DNA of 64,000 bases from Pseudomonas sp. MUP55. GTDB lineage: Bacteria; Pseudomonadota; Gammaproteobacteria; Pseudomonadales; Pseudomonadaceae. The stretch covers positions 2,666,001-2,730,000 of the forward strand of contig NZ_CP138214.1 of NCBI RefSeq assembly GCF_034043515.1, in the 5' to 3' direction. A model generated the notes under the pieces. The model did no database searches. It saw only the letters and a program-made list of their open reading frames with translations, and was not told where the DNA came from. This document shows, piece by piece, positions 8,994 through 17,738 of this stretch (position 1 is the first letter of the stretch; each line of letters begins with the position of its first letter). Position numbers and translations under genes: made by a program.

Positions 8994-9947
8994 CTATTCG
9001 TTGCGCGACGGCAGGGTTACCGGTGTGAGTACCGGGCGACCGGCGAAGTATTCCACCAGGTTGTCGGCGACCCGTTGCACGGTATCGTGAGCCGCTTCCG
9101 GCGACAGGCCGGCCACATGGGACGTCAGTACGGTATTGCTCAAGCGCTTGAGCGCGTCGGGCACCTTGGGTTCGTCGTCGAATACGTCCAGGGCGGCGCC
9201 GCCGATACGCCGCTGTTCCAGCGCAGCCACCAAGTCGGCAGTCACCACCACGCTGCCCCGGCCGATGTTGACCAGATAGCCGTTGGGCCCCAGGGCATCG
9301 AGCGCGTGGCGATCGATCAGGTGGCGAGTGCTGGCGCCACCGGGCGTGGCCAGGATCAGAAAATCGCAGGTGCGCGCCAGTTCCACGGCGGTTGAACAGT
9401 AGGTGTAATCCACATCATCGCGGGGTTGGCGGTTGTGGTAGCTCACCTCCATGCCGAACCCCAGGGACGCGCGCCGGGCAATCTCCAGGCCCACCGCGCC
9501 CAGCCCGAGGATCCCCAACTGCTTGCCGCCCAGGGAAGGGCGCATCACCTTTGGCCACTCGCCACGGCGCACGGCGGCGTCAGTCTGGGGAATGCCGCGC
9601 ACCAGAGACAGCAGCAAGGCCATGGCATGGTCGGCCACCGACGGTGCATTCACCCCGGCGCCATTGGTTACCACAATGCCTCGGTTGGCGGCGGCCTGCA
9701 GGTCGACATGTTCGTAGCCGGCACCGATCACGCAGATGATTTCCAGCAGCGGCAGCGCGGCGATTTCATCGGCATACAGCCCCAGCGGGCCACGGGTGAG
9801 CACGGCCTTGATCTGGCCACCGTGGGTCTTGATCGCCTGGGCGCGTTCGGCAGGCGTGGGCGCGAGGATCACATGGAAATCATTGCTCTCGATGATTTGC
9901 AGGTATTCATTGATGGTCTCAACCAGGACCAGAACAGTGGTAGTCAT
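8994..9947 (-). CDS. D-isomer specific 2-hydroxyacid dehydrogenase
   Basis: A 317-residue NAD(P)-dependent dehydrogenase of the glyoxylate/hydroxypyruvate reductase type. The Rossmann motif LGILGLGAVGLEIA is near residue 145. The catalytic Arg lies in NIGRGSVV, the Glu in DDEP, and the His in TSHVAGLSPEA. The ATG at 9947 follows GGAAGAA and removes 33 unlikely N-terminal residues. A stem-loop separates it from the upstream cysteine hydrolase gene, so the two may be separate transcripts. The natural substrate is not determined. Confidence 0.9.
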   Translation of the reverse strand: MTTTVLVLVETINEYLQIIESNDFHVILAPTPAERAQAIKTHGGQIKAVLTRGPLGLYADEIAALPLLEIICVIGAGYEHVDLQAAANRGIVVTNGAGVNAPSVADHAMALLLSLVRGIPQTDAAVRRGEWPKVMRPSLGGKQLGILGLGAVGLEIARRASLGFGMEVSYHNRQPRDDVDYTYCSTAVELARTCDFLILATPGGASTRHLIDRHALDALGPNGYLVNIGRGSVVVTADLVAALEQRRIGGAALDVFDDEPKVPDALKRLSNTVLTSHVAGLSPEAAHDTVQRVADNLVEYFAGRPVLTPVTLPSRNE

Positions 9948-10015
9948 CGCAGGGTTCTTCCTGAAGTGCTTGAGCGCATGAGTATGCGTGATTTGTAAGA
10001 AGGATCGTAGGTTGC

Positions 10016-10045
10016 TGCGGGAGCGAGCTTGAACTCGCTCCCGCA
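10016..10045. repeat. Stem-loop of REP-like sequence
   Basis: TGCGGGAGCGAG and CTCGCTCCCGCA form a perfect 12-bp stem with a six-base loop, three bases after the cysteine hydrolase stop. It resembles a single short REP and may work as the transcript end of that gene. No T run follows on either strand. Confidence 0.6.
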
Positions 10046-10048
10046 CCT

Positions 10049-10573
10049 TCAGAAGGTGACGTCAGCGGCGCGCACGCGCTTCACAAACGCCCCGGCCAGC
10101 GTGGCGTTGTGGTGTTCAATGATCGCCTCGGCCGCTAACGCCGGGGTGTCCATGCAGGTATGGGCGTCCTCCGGCAACACCACCGAGAAGCCCAGTTCTA
10201 CCGCGACTCTGCTGGTGGTGTCGACGCAGAACTGGGTCTTCATGCCCACAATTACCAGTTCATCGACCTGCGCCTGTGCCAGCTGTTGCGCCAGGTCGGT
10301 GCCCAGGAAACAGCTGGGGCGGGTCTTGTTGAACAGGTGATCGCGGGATTGGTCGACATCCAGGCCTTCCCACAGCTGCCACAGCGCGCTGCCGGCTTCG
10401 ATGTGCGAACCGGCCGGGCCGGTATGGCGCGCGACGAAGAGGGGGGCGCTGGCTGTGCGGGCGCGCCGGATCAGCTGGTTGATGGCGTGCAGCACCCGTT
10501 CGCGCTCGAAGGGTTTTTGCGGTCCGTCGTACAGGCCGGTTTGCATGTCGATGATCAGCAGGGCGGTTGCCAT
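10049..10573 (-). CDS. Isochorismatase-fold cysteine hydrolase
   Basis: A 174-residue protein. The catalytic Asp is in LLIIDMQTG near residue 10, a Lys follows in the central part (FNKTRPSCF), and the nucleophile Cys lies in MKTQFCVDTTSR. This marks a nicotinamidase-type amidohydrolase, not a true isochorismatase. The start at 10573 has AAAGGAG upstream; the in-frame extension to 10699 would run through the terminator at 10610-10640. That upstream terminator and leader ORF suggest attenuation of this gene. The substrate is unknown. Confidence 0.87.
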   Translation of the reverse strand: MATALLIIDMQTGLYDGPQKPFERERVLHAINQLIRRARTASAPLFVARHTGPAGSHIEAGSALWQLWEGLDVDQSRDHLFNKTRPSCFLGTDLAQQLAQAQVDELVIVGMKTQFCVDTTSRVAVELGFSVVLPEDAHTCMDTPALAAEAIIEHHNATLAGAFVKRVRAADVTF

Positions 10574-10609
10574 GGTGTTGCTCCTTTTGAGTGCCGGATG
10601 GCGGAGCAC

Positions 10610-10640
10610 AAAAAAGGCCCCGTCCATTGCTGGCGGGGCC
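10610..10640 (-). terminator. Intrinsic terminator / attenuator upstream of the cysteine hydrolase gene
   Basis: On the minus strand GGCCCCG and CGGGGCC form a 7-bp stem with an 11-base loop followed by six T. It lies 37 bases before the start of the cysteine hydrolase gene, where a terminator makes sense only for a short upstream transcript or an attenuator. Confidence 0.75.
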
Positions 10641-10661
10641 TTGGGTAACTTCGGGGTGTCG

Positions 10662-10748
10662 CTAGTTTGATCCCCCACAGCAACCGCACGACCCGCCATA
10701 AGCGGTCGTGGTGGTGGTGCGGGTGAGGCACAACTGAAGAGGGTTCAT
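10662..10748 (-). CDS. Putative leader peptide, Thr- and Cys-rich (28 aa)
   Basis: A 28-codon ORF starts at ATG 10748 with MNPLQLCL, then R-T-T-T-T-T-AYGG, then SCGCCGG, and ends with TAG 22 bases before the terminator stem. Runs of one amino acid, small size and the terminator just downstream are the hallmarks of transcription-attenuation leader peptides. A hairpin (10687-10710, arms CACGACC and GGTCGTG) lies inside the ORF. Part of it (GGCGGG) could pair with CCCGCC of the terminator's 5' side. This is an inference from layout only; I do not recognise the peptide. Confidence 0.45.
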   Translation of the reverse strand: MNPLQLCLTRTTTTTAYGGSCGCCGGSN

Positions 10749-10754
10749 GCCTGG

Positions 10755-10784
10755 ATCATGCTGGGGCAGGTGCGAGGCTGTCAA
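10755..10784 (-). promoter_or_regulatory. Candidate sigma-70 promoter for the leader transcript
   Basis: On the minus strand TTGACA (10784-10779) and CATGAT (10760-10755) are separated by 18 bases. The leader ATG begins only six bases after the -10 box, so the transcript would be leaderless or nearly so. Confidence 0.4.
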
Positions 10785-10898
10785 CGCGCACACGGGTTTT
10801 TAAAGCGATCAACGCCCTGCGGGGCATGCCCGGTCGGCTGCACCGCCTGACCGCTGCTCAGCTAAGTCTTTGCTTATTCGAGAGAATCCCGGACAATC

Positions 10899-10943
10899 GC
10901 GCCCCTGTTGAGGTCGGGGCGCTGCCTGTCAGGTTTTTCTGAC
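10899..10943 (+). other. Two stem-loops before the transporter gene
   Basis: GCGCCCC (10899-10905) pairs with GGGGCGC (10916-10922), and GTCAG (10928-10932) pairs with CTGAC (10939-10943) around a GTTTTT loop. They lie 36 bases before the transporter start and may shape its 5' untranslated region. The rest of 10785-10898 shows nothing I can name. Confidence 0.4.
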
Positions 10944-10978
10944 TCGTCCCGGCCGTGTGAATGCGGAGATCCGACCGG

Positions 10979-12256
10979 ATGAATGATCAGGCCAATAGCG
11001 TCGACCAACGCTATGCAACGACACCTGCAACGCTCACAAGCTGGAGCCGCCAGGACACCACCTGGATGCTTGGGCTATTCGGCACCGCCATCGGCGCCGG
11101 TACCTTGTTCTTGCCGATCAACGCGGGCCTGGGGGGCTTCTGGCCACTGGTGATCCTGGCGCTGCTGGCCTTCCCGATGACGTTCTTTGCCCACCGCGGG
11201 CTGACCCGTTTCGTACTGTCCGGCCGTGAAGGCTCCGACATCACTGACGTGGTCGAAGAGCATTTCGGCCTCAAGGCCGGCGCGCTGATCACCTTGCTGT
11301 ACTTCTTTGCGATCTTCCCGATCCTGCTGATCTACAGTGTGGCGCTGACCAATACCGTCAGCAGCTTCATGGAACACCAACTGCACATCATGCCGCCGCC
11401 TCGGGCCATCCTGGCGTTTGTGTTGATCCTCGGCCTGCTGGCGGTGGTGCGTTGTGGTGAACAGGTGATCGTCAAGGCCATGAGCCTGATGGTGTACCCG
11501 TTCATTGTCGCGTTGCTGTTCCTTGCCGTGTATCTGGTGCCGCATTGGACGGGCGGTATTCTCAGCACTGCCAGTGAGATCCCTGCACCGTCGGCCCTGC
11601 TCAACACCCTATGGCTGGCCATTCCGGTGATGGTGTTCTCGTTCAACCATTCGCCGATCATTTCGGCCTTCGCGGTGGACCAGAAGCGTCAGTATGGCGT
11701 GCACGCCGACGAGCGCAGCTCGCAGATCCTGTCTCGCGCGCACTTGCTGATGGTGGCGATGGTGCTGTTCTTCGTGTTCAGCTGCGTGCTGACCCTGTCG
11801 CCGGCGCAGTTGGCCGAGGCGAAAGCGCAGAACCTGTCGATCCTGTCGTACCTGGCCAACCACTTCGACAACCCGACCATTGCCTTCGCCGCGCCGCTGA
11901 TTGCATTCGTGGCAATTGCCAAGTCGTTCCTGGGCCACTACATCGGTGCCAGCGAGGGCCTCAAGGGCCTGGTACTGAAAACGGGTCGCCGCCCGGCAGC
12001 CAAGACGCTGGACCGCATGACCGCTGCTTTCATGCTGGTGGTGTGCTGGATCGTCGCCACGCTTAACCCGAGCATCCTGGGCATGATCGAGACCCTGGGC
12101 GGGCCGGTCATTGCCTCGATCCTGTTCCTGATGCCGATGTACGCCATCCGCAAGGTGCCGGCCATGGCCAAGTACCGTGGGCAGGCGTCGAATGTGTTTG
12201 TCACTGCGGTGGGCCTGGTGGCGATTACAGCGTTGGTCTACTCGCTGATTGCTTAA
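10979..12256 (+). CDS. HAAAP-family serine/threonine-type transporter (SdaC/TdcC-like)
   Basis: A 425-residue inner-membrane protein with about eleven hydrophobic segments. The opening FGTAIGAGTLFLPINAGLGG is the signature of the hydroxy/aromatic amino acid permease family, and FNHSPIISAF lies in the middle. SdaC and TdcC of this family are H+/Na+ symporters for L-serine or L-threonine, so import of one of these is the likely role. The ATG at 10979 has GGAG ten bases upstream and is preferred to the ATG at 10961. Degenerate copies of its last ~17 codons occur downstream within a REPIN array. Confidence 0.88.
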   Translation: MNDQANSVDQRYATTPATLTSWSRQDTTWMLGLFGTAIGAGTLFLPINAGLGGFWPLVILALLAFPMTFFAHRGLTRFVLSGREGSDITDVVEEHFGLKAGALITLLYFFAIFPILLIYSVALTNTVSSFMEHQLHIMPPPRAILAFVLILGLLAVVRCGEQVIVKAMSLMVYPFIVALLFLAVYLVPHWTGGILSTASEIPAPSALLNTLWLAIPVMVFSFNHSPIISAFAVDQKRQYGVHADERSSQILSRAHLLMVAMVLFFVFSCVLTLSPAQLAEAKAQNLSILSYLANHFDNPTIAFAAPLIAFVAIAKSFLGHYIGASEGLKGLVLKTGRRPAAKTLDRMTAAFMLVVCWIVATLNPSILGMIETLGGPVIASILFLMPMYAIRKVPAMAKYRGQASNVFVTAVGLVAITALVYSLIA

Positions 12257-12290
12257 GCCCTGACACAGCCTCCAAGGACTACAGATATCC

Positions 12291-12384
12291 AAATGTGGGA
12301 GGGGGCTTGCCCCCGATGGCGGTGTATCAGTCAACTATGAATTGACTGGACCACTGCTATCGGGGGCAAGCCCCCTCCCACATG
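12291..12384. repeat. REPIN, array unit 0
   Basis: Inverted REP arms (ATGTGGGAGGGGGCTTGCCC and complement) with a 50-base spacer containing GTATCAGTCAACTATGAATT. It starts 34 bases after the transporter stop. It is followed by AACGCCGCGTATCTT, a match to the left arm of the terminator at 13077-13115. Confidence 0.9.
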
Positions 12385-12450
12385 TGTTTGGTGGTGCTGC
12401 TGAGGCTGTATTCCAGGGATAAAACGCCGCGTATCTTCAGCTTGCGGTTC

Positions 12451-12538
12451 GCTGCGATGGGCTGGATGGCGATTACTACTCTGGTTTACTTGCTGGCTGC
12501 TTAAGACCTGACACAGCCTGCAAAGACTACAGAGACCC
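12451..12538 (+). pseudogene. Decayed copy 1 of the transporter 3' end
   Basis: This stretch reads GCG ATG GGC TGG ATG GCG ATT and ends CTG GCT GCT TAA. It aligns codon by codon with the last 17 codons of the transporter (MGWMAITTLVYLLAA against VGLVAITALVYSLIA) and continues into the same 34-base post-stop sequence. It has no start and is not a gene; it is part of a 248-base tandem duplication. Confidence 0.75.
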
Positions 12539-12632
12539 AAATGTGGGAGGGGGCTTGCCCCCGATGGCGGTGTATCAGTCAACTATGAATCGACTGGACC
12601 ACTGCTATCGGGGGCAAGCCCCCTCCCACATG
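12539..12632. repeat. REPIN, array unit 1
   Basis: Near-identical to the unit at 12291-12384 (period 248), with the same spacer motif and the same downstream GTGTTTGGTGGTGCTGCTG tail. Confidence 0.9.
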
Positions 12633-12693
12633 TGTTTGGTGGTGCTGCTGGGGCTGAATTCCAGGGATAAAACGCGGCGTATCTTCAGCTTGC

Positions 12694-12781
12694 GCTGCGA
12701 TGGGCTGGGTGGCGATTACTACCCTGGTTTACTTGCTGGCTGCTTAAGGCCCAACACAGCCTCCAAGGACTACAAAGATCC
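12694..12781 (+). pseudogene. Decayed copy 2 of the transporter 3' end
   Basis: Same arrangement as copy 1 (GCG ATG GGC TGG GTG GCG ATT ... CTG GCT GCT TAA). It is closer to copy 1 than to the functional gene end, which implies that copies 1 and 2 arose from each other or from a different allele. Confidence 0.75.
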
Positions 12782-12875
12782 AAATGTGGGAGGGGGCTTG
12801 CCCCCGATGGCGGTGTGTCAGTCAACTATGAATCGACTGGGCCACTGCTATCGGGGGCAAGCCCCCTCCCACATG
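12782..12875. repeat. REPIN, array unit 2
   Basis: Third near-identical unit (period 243), again followed by GTGTTTGGTGGTGCTGCTG and a terminator-arm remnant (TAACGCCGCTTATCT). Confidence 0.9.
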
Positions 12876-12939
12876 TGTTTGGTGGTGCTGCTGAGGCTGT
12901 ATTCCAGGGATAACGCCGCTTATCTCCAGCTTGCGTTTC

Positions 12940-13060
12940 GCTGCGATGGGCTGGGAGAGACCCAAATGTGGGAGAGGGCTCGCCCCCGATGGCGGTGTAT
13001 CAGTCAACTATGAATTGACTCGACCACTGCTATCGGAGGCAAGCCCCCTCCCAACATTTG
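12940..13060. repeat. Truncated array unit 3: 16-base gene-tail remnant plus degenerate REPIN
   Basis: GCTGCGATGGGCTGGG (12940-12955) is what remains of the gene-tail copy; about 61 bases are missing relative to unit 2. The REPIN (12964-13060) has several mismatches (GGAGAGGGCTCGCC and ATCGGAGGC), so it is probably the oldest unit or one no longer under homogenisation. Confidence 0.8.
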
Positions 13061-13076
13061 TTTGTATTCCAGGCAC

Positions 13077-13115
13077 AAAAAAACGCCGCGTACCTTGCGA
13101 TACGCGGCGTTTTTT
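13077..13115. terminator. Bidirectional intrinsic terminator
   Basis: ACGCCGCGTA and TACGCGGCGT form a 10-bp stem with an eight-base loop, preceded by a run of A and followed by six T. It can end both the transporter transcript (+) and acnB (-). Its left arm is repeated in each array unit upstream. Confidence 0.88.
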
Positions 13116-13129
13116 ACATCAACACACCG

Positions 13130-15739
13130 TTAAGCTTGAATCACCGGGATGTTGGCGCTTGCTGCGATCTTGCGGAACTCGGCGATCTGGTCGAAGTTCA
13201 GGTAGCGGTAGACGTCACTGGCCATGGTGTCCAGTTTCGCCGCGTAGCCCATGTACTCTTCAACAGTCGGCAGACGGCCCAGGGTAGAGGCCACTGCCGC
13301 CAGCTCGGCCGAGGCCAGGTAGACGTTCGCACCATCGCCCAGACGGTTCGGGAAGTTACGGGTCGAAGTCGACACAACAGTCGAATTCGGCTCTACACGT
13401 GCCTGGTTACCCATGCACAGCGAGCAGCCCGGCATTTCCATGCGCGCGCCAGCCTTGCCGTAGATGCCGTAGTAGCCTTCTTCGGTCAGCTGGTGAGCGT
13501 CCATCTTGGTCGGCGGCGACAGCCACAGACGGGTTGGCAACTGGCCCTTGACCTGCTCCAGCAGTTTACCGGCTGCGCGGAAGTGACCGATGTTGGTCAT
13601 GCACGAACCGATGAACACTTCGTCGATCTTCTCACCGGCAACGCTGGACAACAGACGGGCGTCGTCCGGGTCGTTCGGCGCGCAGAGGATCGGCTCGTTG
13701 ATCTCGGACAGGTCGATCTCGATGATTTCGGCGTATTCGGCGTCGGCATCGGCTTCCATCAGCTCCGGGTTGGCAACCCAGGCTTCCATCGCTTGGGCGC
13801 GACGTTCCAGGGTGCGTGCATCGCCGTAGCCTTCGCCGATCATCCAGCGCAGCAGGGTGATGTTGGAGTTCAGGTACTCGGTGACCGAGTCCTTGGACAG
13901 CTTGATGGTGCAACCGGCAGCCGAACGTTCAGCCGAGGCGTCGGAGAGCTCGAACGCCTGTTCCAGCGTCAGGTCGTTCAGGCCTTCGATTTCCAGGATG
14001 CGCCCGGAGAAGGCGTTCTTCTTGCCTTTCTTCTCTACTGTCAGCAGACCCGACTGGATCGCGTAGTAAGGAATGGCGTGCACCAGGTCACGCAGGGTGA
14101 TGCCAGGCTTCATCTTGCCTTTGAAGCGCACCAGGATCGATTCCGGCATGTCCAGTGGCATGACGCCAGTGGCGGCGGCGAACGCAACCAGGCCGGAGCC
14201 GGCCGGGAACGAGATGCCCATCGGGAAACGGGTGTGGGAGTCACCACCGGTACCGACGGTGTCCGGCAGCAGCATGCGGTTCAGCCAGCTGTGGATGATG
14301 CCGTCGCCTGGACGCAGCGATACACCGCCACGGGTCATGATGAAGTCAGGCAGGGTGTGGTGGGTAGTCACGTCGATCGGCTTTGGATAGGCCGCGGTGT
14401 GGCAGAAGGACTGCATCACCAGATCGGTCGAGAAGCCCAGGCACGCCAGGTCCTTGAGTTCGTCGCGGGTCATAGGACCGGTGGTGTCCTGAGACCCCAC
14501 GGTGGTCATCTTCGGCTCGCAGTAGGTGCCAGGGCGAACGCCTTTGCCTTCCGGCAGGCCGCAGGCCTTGCCGACCATCTTCTGTGCCAGGGTGAAGCCT
14601 TTGCCGGTGTCGACAGGCGCTTCAGGCAGCTTGAACAGGTCGGTTGGGCCCAGGCCCAGTTCGGCACGCGCCTTGTCGGTCAGGCCGCGACCGATGATCA
14701 GCGGGATACGGCCGCCGGCGCGGACTTCGTCCAACAGCACCGGGGTCTTCATTTCGAAGGTGGTGATGACTTCGTCGGTGCCGTGTTTGCAGACTTTGCC
14801 AGCATGTGGATACAGGTCGATCACGTCGCCCATGTTCATGTTGGACACGTCGAACTCGATCGGCAGGGCGCCCGCATCTTCCATGGTGTTGTAGAAGATC
14901 GGAGCGATCTTGCTGCCGAAGCAGAAGCCGCCGGCGCGCTTGTTCGGAACAAAGGGAACGTCGTCGCCGAAGAACCACAGCACGGAGTTGGTCGCCGATT
15001 TACGCGAGGAACCGGTACCGACCACGTCACCGACGTAGGCGATCGGGAAGCCTTGGCCGCGCATCTCTTCGATCTGCTTCATCGGGCCGGTCTTGCCTTG
15101 CTCGTCCGGTACGATGCCTTCACGGGCCATTTTCAGCATGGCCAGGGCGTGCAGCGGGATGTCAGGGCGCGACCAGGCGTCCGGGGCAGGGGACAGGTCG
15201 TCGGTGTTGGTTTCGCCGGTGACCTTGAACACACGCAGGCTGATCTTGTCGGCCAGGGTAGGACGGTTGCGGAACCATTCGCCGTCAGCCCAGGACTGGA
15301 TCACGCCTTTGGCATGTTCGTTACCGTTGCGAGCTTTTTCCGCCACGTCGTGGAACGCATCGAACATCAGCAGGGTGTGCTTGAGCTGGGCAGCCGCGAC
15401 AGGCGCCAACTCGGCGTCGTCCAGCAGCTCGACCAGGGTCACGATGTTGTAGCCGCCTTGCATGGTGCCCAGCAGTTCAACAGCGCGTTTCTTGTCGATC
15501 AGGGGGGAGGTGGCTTCGCCCTTGGCCAGGGCGGACAGGAAGCCGGCCTTGACGTAGGCAGCTTCGTCAACGCCCGGTGGAATGCGGTTGGTGATCAGGT
15601 CAACGAGGAATTCTTCTTCGCCAGCCGGGGGATTTTTCAGCAGCTCGACCAGGCCTGCGGTTTGTTCGGCGTTAAGCGGCTGGGGAACGATACCCAGGGC
15701 TGCACGCTCTTCGATATGTTTGCGGTAGGCTTCAAGCAC
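13130..15739 (-). CDS. acnB: Aconitate hydratase B
   Basis: This 869-residue protein has the length and sequence character of AcnB, the main TCA-cycle aconitase that interconverts citrate and isocitrate with a [4Fe-4S] cluster. Near the C-terminus the cluster cysteines are visible in [13 protein letters not shown] and [12 protein letters not shown]. The N-terminal HEAT-like helical domain characteristic of AcnB ([15 protein letters not shown] onward) is present. The start is GTG at 15739 with GAGGG eight bases upstream; the ORF begins nine codons earlier without support. It ends at the shared terminator 13077-13115. Confidence 0.96.
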   Translation of the reverse strand: MLEAYRKHIEERAALGIVPQPLNAEQTAGLVELLKNPPAGEEEFLVDLITNRIPPGVDEAAYVKAGFLSALAKGEATSPLIDKKRAVELLGTMQGGYNIVTLVELLDDAELAPVAAAQLKHTLLMFDAFHDVAEKARNGNEHAKGVIQSWADGEWFRNRPTLADKISLRVFKVTGETNTDDLSPAPDAWSRPDIPLHALAMLKMAREGIVPDEQGKTGPMKQIEEMRGQGFPIAYVGDVVGTGSSRKSATNSVLWFFGDDVPFVPNKRAGGFCFGSKIAPIFYNTMEDAGALPIEFDVSNMNMGDVIDLYPHAGKVCKHGTDEVITTFEMKTPVLLDEVRAGGRIPLIIGRGLTDKARAELGLGPTDLFKLPEAPVDTGKGFTLAQKMVGKACGLPEGKGVRPGTYCEPKMTTVGSQDTTGPMTRDELKDLACLGFSTDLVMQSFCHTAAYPKPIDVTTHHTLPDFIMTRGGVSLRPGDGIIHSWLNRMLLPDTVGTGGDSHTRFPMGISFPAGSGLVAFAAATGVMPLDMPESILVRFKGKMKPGITLRDLVHAIPYYAIQSGLLTVEKKGKKNAFSGRILEIEGLNDLTLEQAFELSDASAERSAAGCTIKLSKDSVTEYLNSNITLLRWMIGEGYGDARTLERRAQAMEAWVANPELMEADADAEYAEIIEIDLSEINEPILCAPNDPDDARLLSSVAGEKIDEVFIGSCMTNIGHFRAAGKLLEQVKGQLPTRLWLSPPTKMDAHQLTEEGYYGIYGKAGARMEMPGCSLCMGNQARVEPNSTVVSTSTRNFPNRLGDGANVYLASAELAAVASTLGRLPTVEEYMGYAAKLDTMASDVYRYLNFDQIAEFRKIAASANIPVIQA

Positions 15740-16135
15740 AGTTATTACCCTCATCAGTGGTCCCACGGGACGCTCATCCAGGAACGGCCGGCACGCATGC
15801 GCTCGGGGGCTTTTTGGGCCGCAAAGCCAGCGCTGCCGGCATTCCTTACAGAAGCTGCTTTCAAAGTTTTACGCCTGCAGAACGGAGCTGATGAGGGTTG
15901 GCGAGGGCGTTGACCTACCGAGTCATTCACCATCGCCAACACCGTTCTGAAGGAACGACTGTGCTCGTGACGCTTTGAAAACAGCTTCCAGCGGATTATT
16001 GGCGCCTTACAAGGCCGGGTGATTCTACGGCAAAAAAAATCTAAAGGTAAGTTGCGTCACCAAGTTTGCAGGGTGATCAACCTTAGACAAAGGGCTAACA
16101 TGGCGCACTGTTTCGCTGATCTGTGTGTTTCGCCC
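15740..16135. other. Intergenic region between acnB and the DUF1289 gene
   Basis: About 400 bases hold the divergent promoters. I see no tRNA, repeat or convincing terminator. The ORF reading right from 16019 begins in an A-rich stretch and has no ribosome site, so it is not used as a start. Confidence 0.5.
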
Positions 16136-16606
16136 ATGCCCAACCAAACCATCAAGACCCCCTGCGTCGGCCTGTGCTCCACGGTCTACGGCGATCTCGT
16201 GTGCCGCGGCTGCAAGCGCTTTCACCACGAAGTGATCCTGTGGAATGGCTATAACGAAGAAGAAAAGCGCGCGGTCTGGCTCAGGCTCGAGCAATTGCTG
16301 GTGCAGGTGATGGCCGGGAAGGTGGAGATTTTCGACCCCAAGACCCTGCGCGGGCAGTTGGAGCAACGCAAGATTCGTTTCGTGCCGCACCAATCGGAAT
16401 ATTGCTGGGCCTATCAACTGATTGCGCGTGGAGCGCGGGTGATCAATAACCTGGAGGCTTATGGCATGGTGCTGCTGCCGGAGTTTCGCGACTGGCCCCT
16501 GCCGGACCTGCGCGATGCGATTGACCGCGAGTTCTTTATCTTGTCCGAGGCGCATTACCAGCGCTATATCGCCCCGGGTTTCCTCAAAGATGCGCTATCT
16601 ACCTGA
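16136..16606 (+). CDS. DUF1289 domain protein
   Basis: A 156-residue protein beginning MPNQTIKTPCVGLC. The four-cysteine pattern C-x3-C then VCRGCKRF near the N-terminus is typical of DUF1289, a small putative zinc-binding domain found in gammaproteobacteria; here it has a C-terminal extension of about 100 residues. The ATG at 16136 matches the usual start of the family but has no clear ribosome site. ATG at 16100 with AAGGG upstream is the alternative (12 more residues). Function not known. Confidence 0.8.
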   Translation: MPNQTIKTPCVGLCSTVYGDLVCRGCKRFHHEVILWNGYNEEEKRAVWLRLEQLLVQVMAGKVEIFDPKTLRGQLEQRKIRFVPHQSEYCWAYQLIARGARVINNLEAYGMVLLPEFRDWPLPDLRDAIDREFFILSEAHYQRYIAPGFLKDALST

Positions 16607-16613
16607 CCGCACA

Positions 16614-16718
16614 GATCAAAATGTGGGAGGGGGCTTGCCCCCCGATGGCGGTGTATCAGCCACTTATGAATCGACTGAACCACTGCTATCGGGGGCAAGC
16701 CCCCTCCCACATTTGATC
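16614..16718. repeat. REPIN flanked by GATCAAA/TTTGATC
   Basis: Standard GTGGGAGGGGGC-type paired REP between convergent genes. The inverted symmetry extends beyond the arms to GATCAAAATG and CATTTGATC. Confidence 0.9.
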
Positions 16719-16727
16719 TTCATTGCT

Positions 16728-17591
16728 TCAGGATTGAGTGGCCAGTTCTTCTAAGTGGTCCATCAGCGACTGCGGCTTGAGCACCAGCACATCGCTTTGC
16801 ACCGCATCCAGCACCACCTCCGCCGTGTTGCCGATCAGCGCCCCGGAAAGGCCGGTGCGCGCCACGGTGCCGATAATGGTCAGCGCTGCCTGCAACTGCT
16901 GAGCGATATGGGGAATCAGCACATCCGCCGGGCCTTCCTTGATATGCAGGTGTGCATCATCCACGTCGAACTCGGCCTGGAAGGCCCGGCACTGCTCGCG
17001 GTAACGCGCCTCGATGGTTTCGGTGAGCTGAAACGTCGGGTCCGCCGCCGACAGCATCGGCGATGGGTGCGCGCTGATCACGTGCAACTGCGCCTTGGCC
17101 AGGCTGGCAATATCAAAGCCATGGTCGATGATGGAGTTGTGCAATGAACGGTGTTCGCTGTCGGTATTGCCCACGTCGATGGCCGCCAGAATCACTCCGC
17201 CAGCCCAAGGCGTAGCGGTCTTGACCAGCAGCACGGGCGTGGGGCAATAGCGCAAGAGTTTCCAGTCTGCCGGGGTCAGCAGGGCTTTTTTCAGCGGGCT
17301 GTCGGGAAAGTGCTGCTTGATCACCAGGCCGCAGCCCTCGGCCTGCTGCACATCGACGATGGTCTCGTGCAGGCTGTCGTTCCACGCTTGTTCGGTGGTG
17401 ACGCTATACCCGTCCTCCTGCAGGCCGGCCTTGAGCACGCTCAGCAGCGCCGAATGCTCGTGCTTCTTGTCACACACCAGCAAATGCAGGTGCGCGTCGG
17501 TCACCCCGGCGATCAGCTTGGCGCGCTTGAGGGCCAGGCTTTCGGAATGCTCGGGCTCGATGACCACCAGGATGCTGCGGATGGCTTGCAT
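16728..17591 (-). CDS. Tandem universal stress protein (UspE-like)
   Basis: A 287-residue protein made of two Usp domains. The N-terminal one begins SILVVIEPEHSES; the C-terminal one begins GVILAAIDVGN and contains the nucleotide-binding pattern TIIGTVARTGLSGALIGNTAE. This matches the UspE group of tandem Usp proteins involved in stress tolerance. It is cytoplasmic and monocistronic between a REPIN and miaE. Confidence 0.88.
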   Translation of the reverse strand: MQAIRSILVVIEPEHSESLALKRAKLIAGVTDAHLHLLVCDKKHEHSALLSVLKAGLQEDGYSVTTEQAWNDSLHETIVDVQQAEGCGLVIKQHFPDSPLKKALLTPADWKLLRYCPTPVLLVKTATPWAGGVILAAIDVGNTDSEHRSLHNSIIDHGFDIASLAKAQLHVISAHPSPMLSAADPTFQLTETIEARYREQCRAFQAEFDVDDAHLHIKEGPADVLIPHIAQQLQAALTIIGTVARTGLSGALIGNTAEVVLDAVQSDVLVLKPQSLMDHLEELATQS

Positions 17592-17738
17592 GGTCGGTTC
17601 TCCAGGAAGGGGCCTGCAACAACTATAGTTGCTGCGCGCCTGGCGTCATGTTGATGCACATCAAGGGCCATGGCTGGTGGTCTGCGGCGGGGTCGGTATA
17701 ATCGGCGGCCTTTTTGTCACCCTTTGCCCGTGAGCCCG

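Noticed and set aside
10640..10740. His-rich reading (HPHHHHD) in another frame of the leader RNA, as in hisL
   Set aside because: That frame has no start with a ribosome site and no stop before the terminator; the Thr/Cys frame has both ATG and stop in the right places.
12543..13013. 156-residue ORF across the REPIN array
   Set aside because: It is made of translated REP arms (repeated GGGLPPMAVYQS-like phrases). The same applies to the short frames in the other REPINs.
12291..13060. CRISPR-like regular spacing in the tandem array
   Set aside because: Units are palindromic REPINs of ~94 bases with conserved, not variable, intervening sequence; no cas genes are present.
13058..15913. 951-residue ORF on the plus strand opposite acnB
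   Set aside because: Shadow of acnB, which has all aconitase features. The same holds for the long antisense frames over ycaO (56854-59040), proP (40884-42440) and the second MocR (30948-32501).
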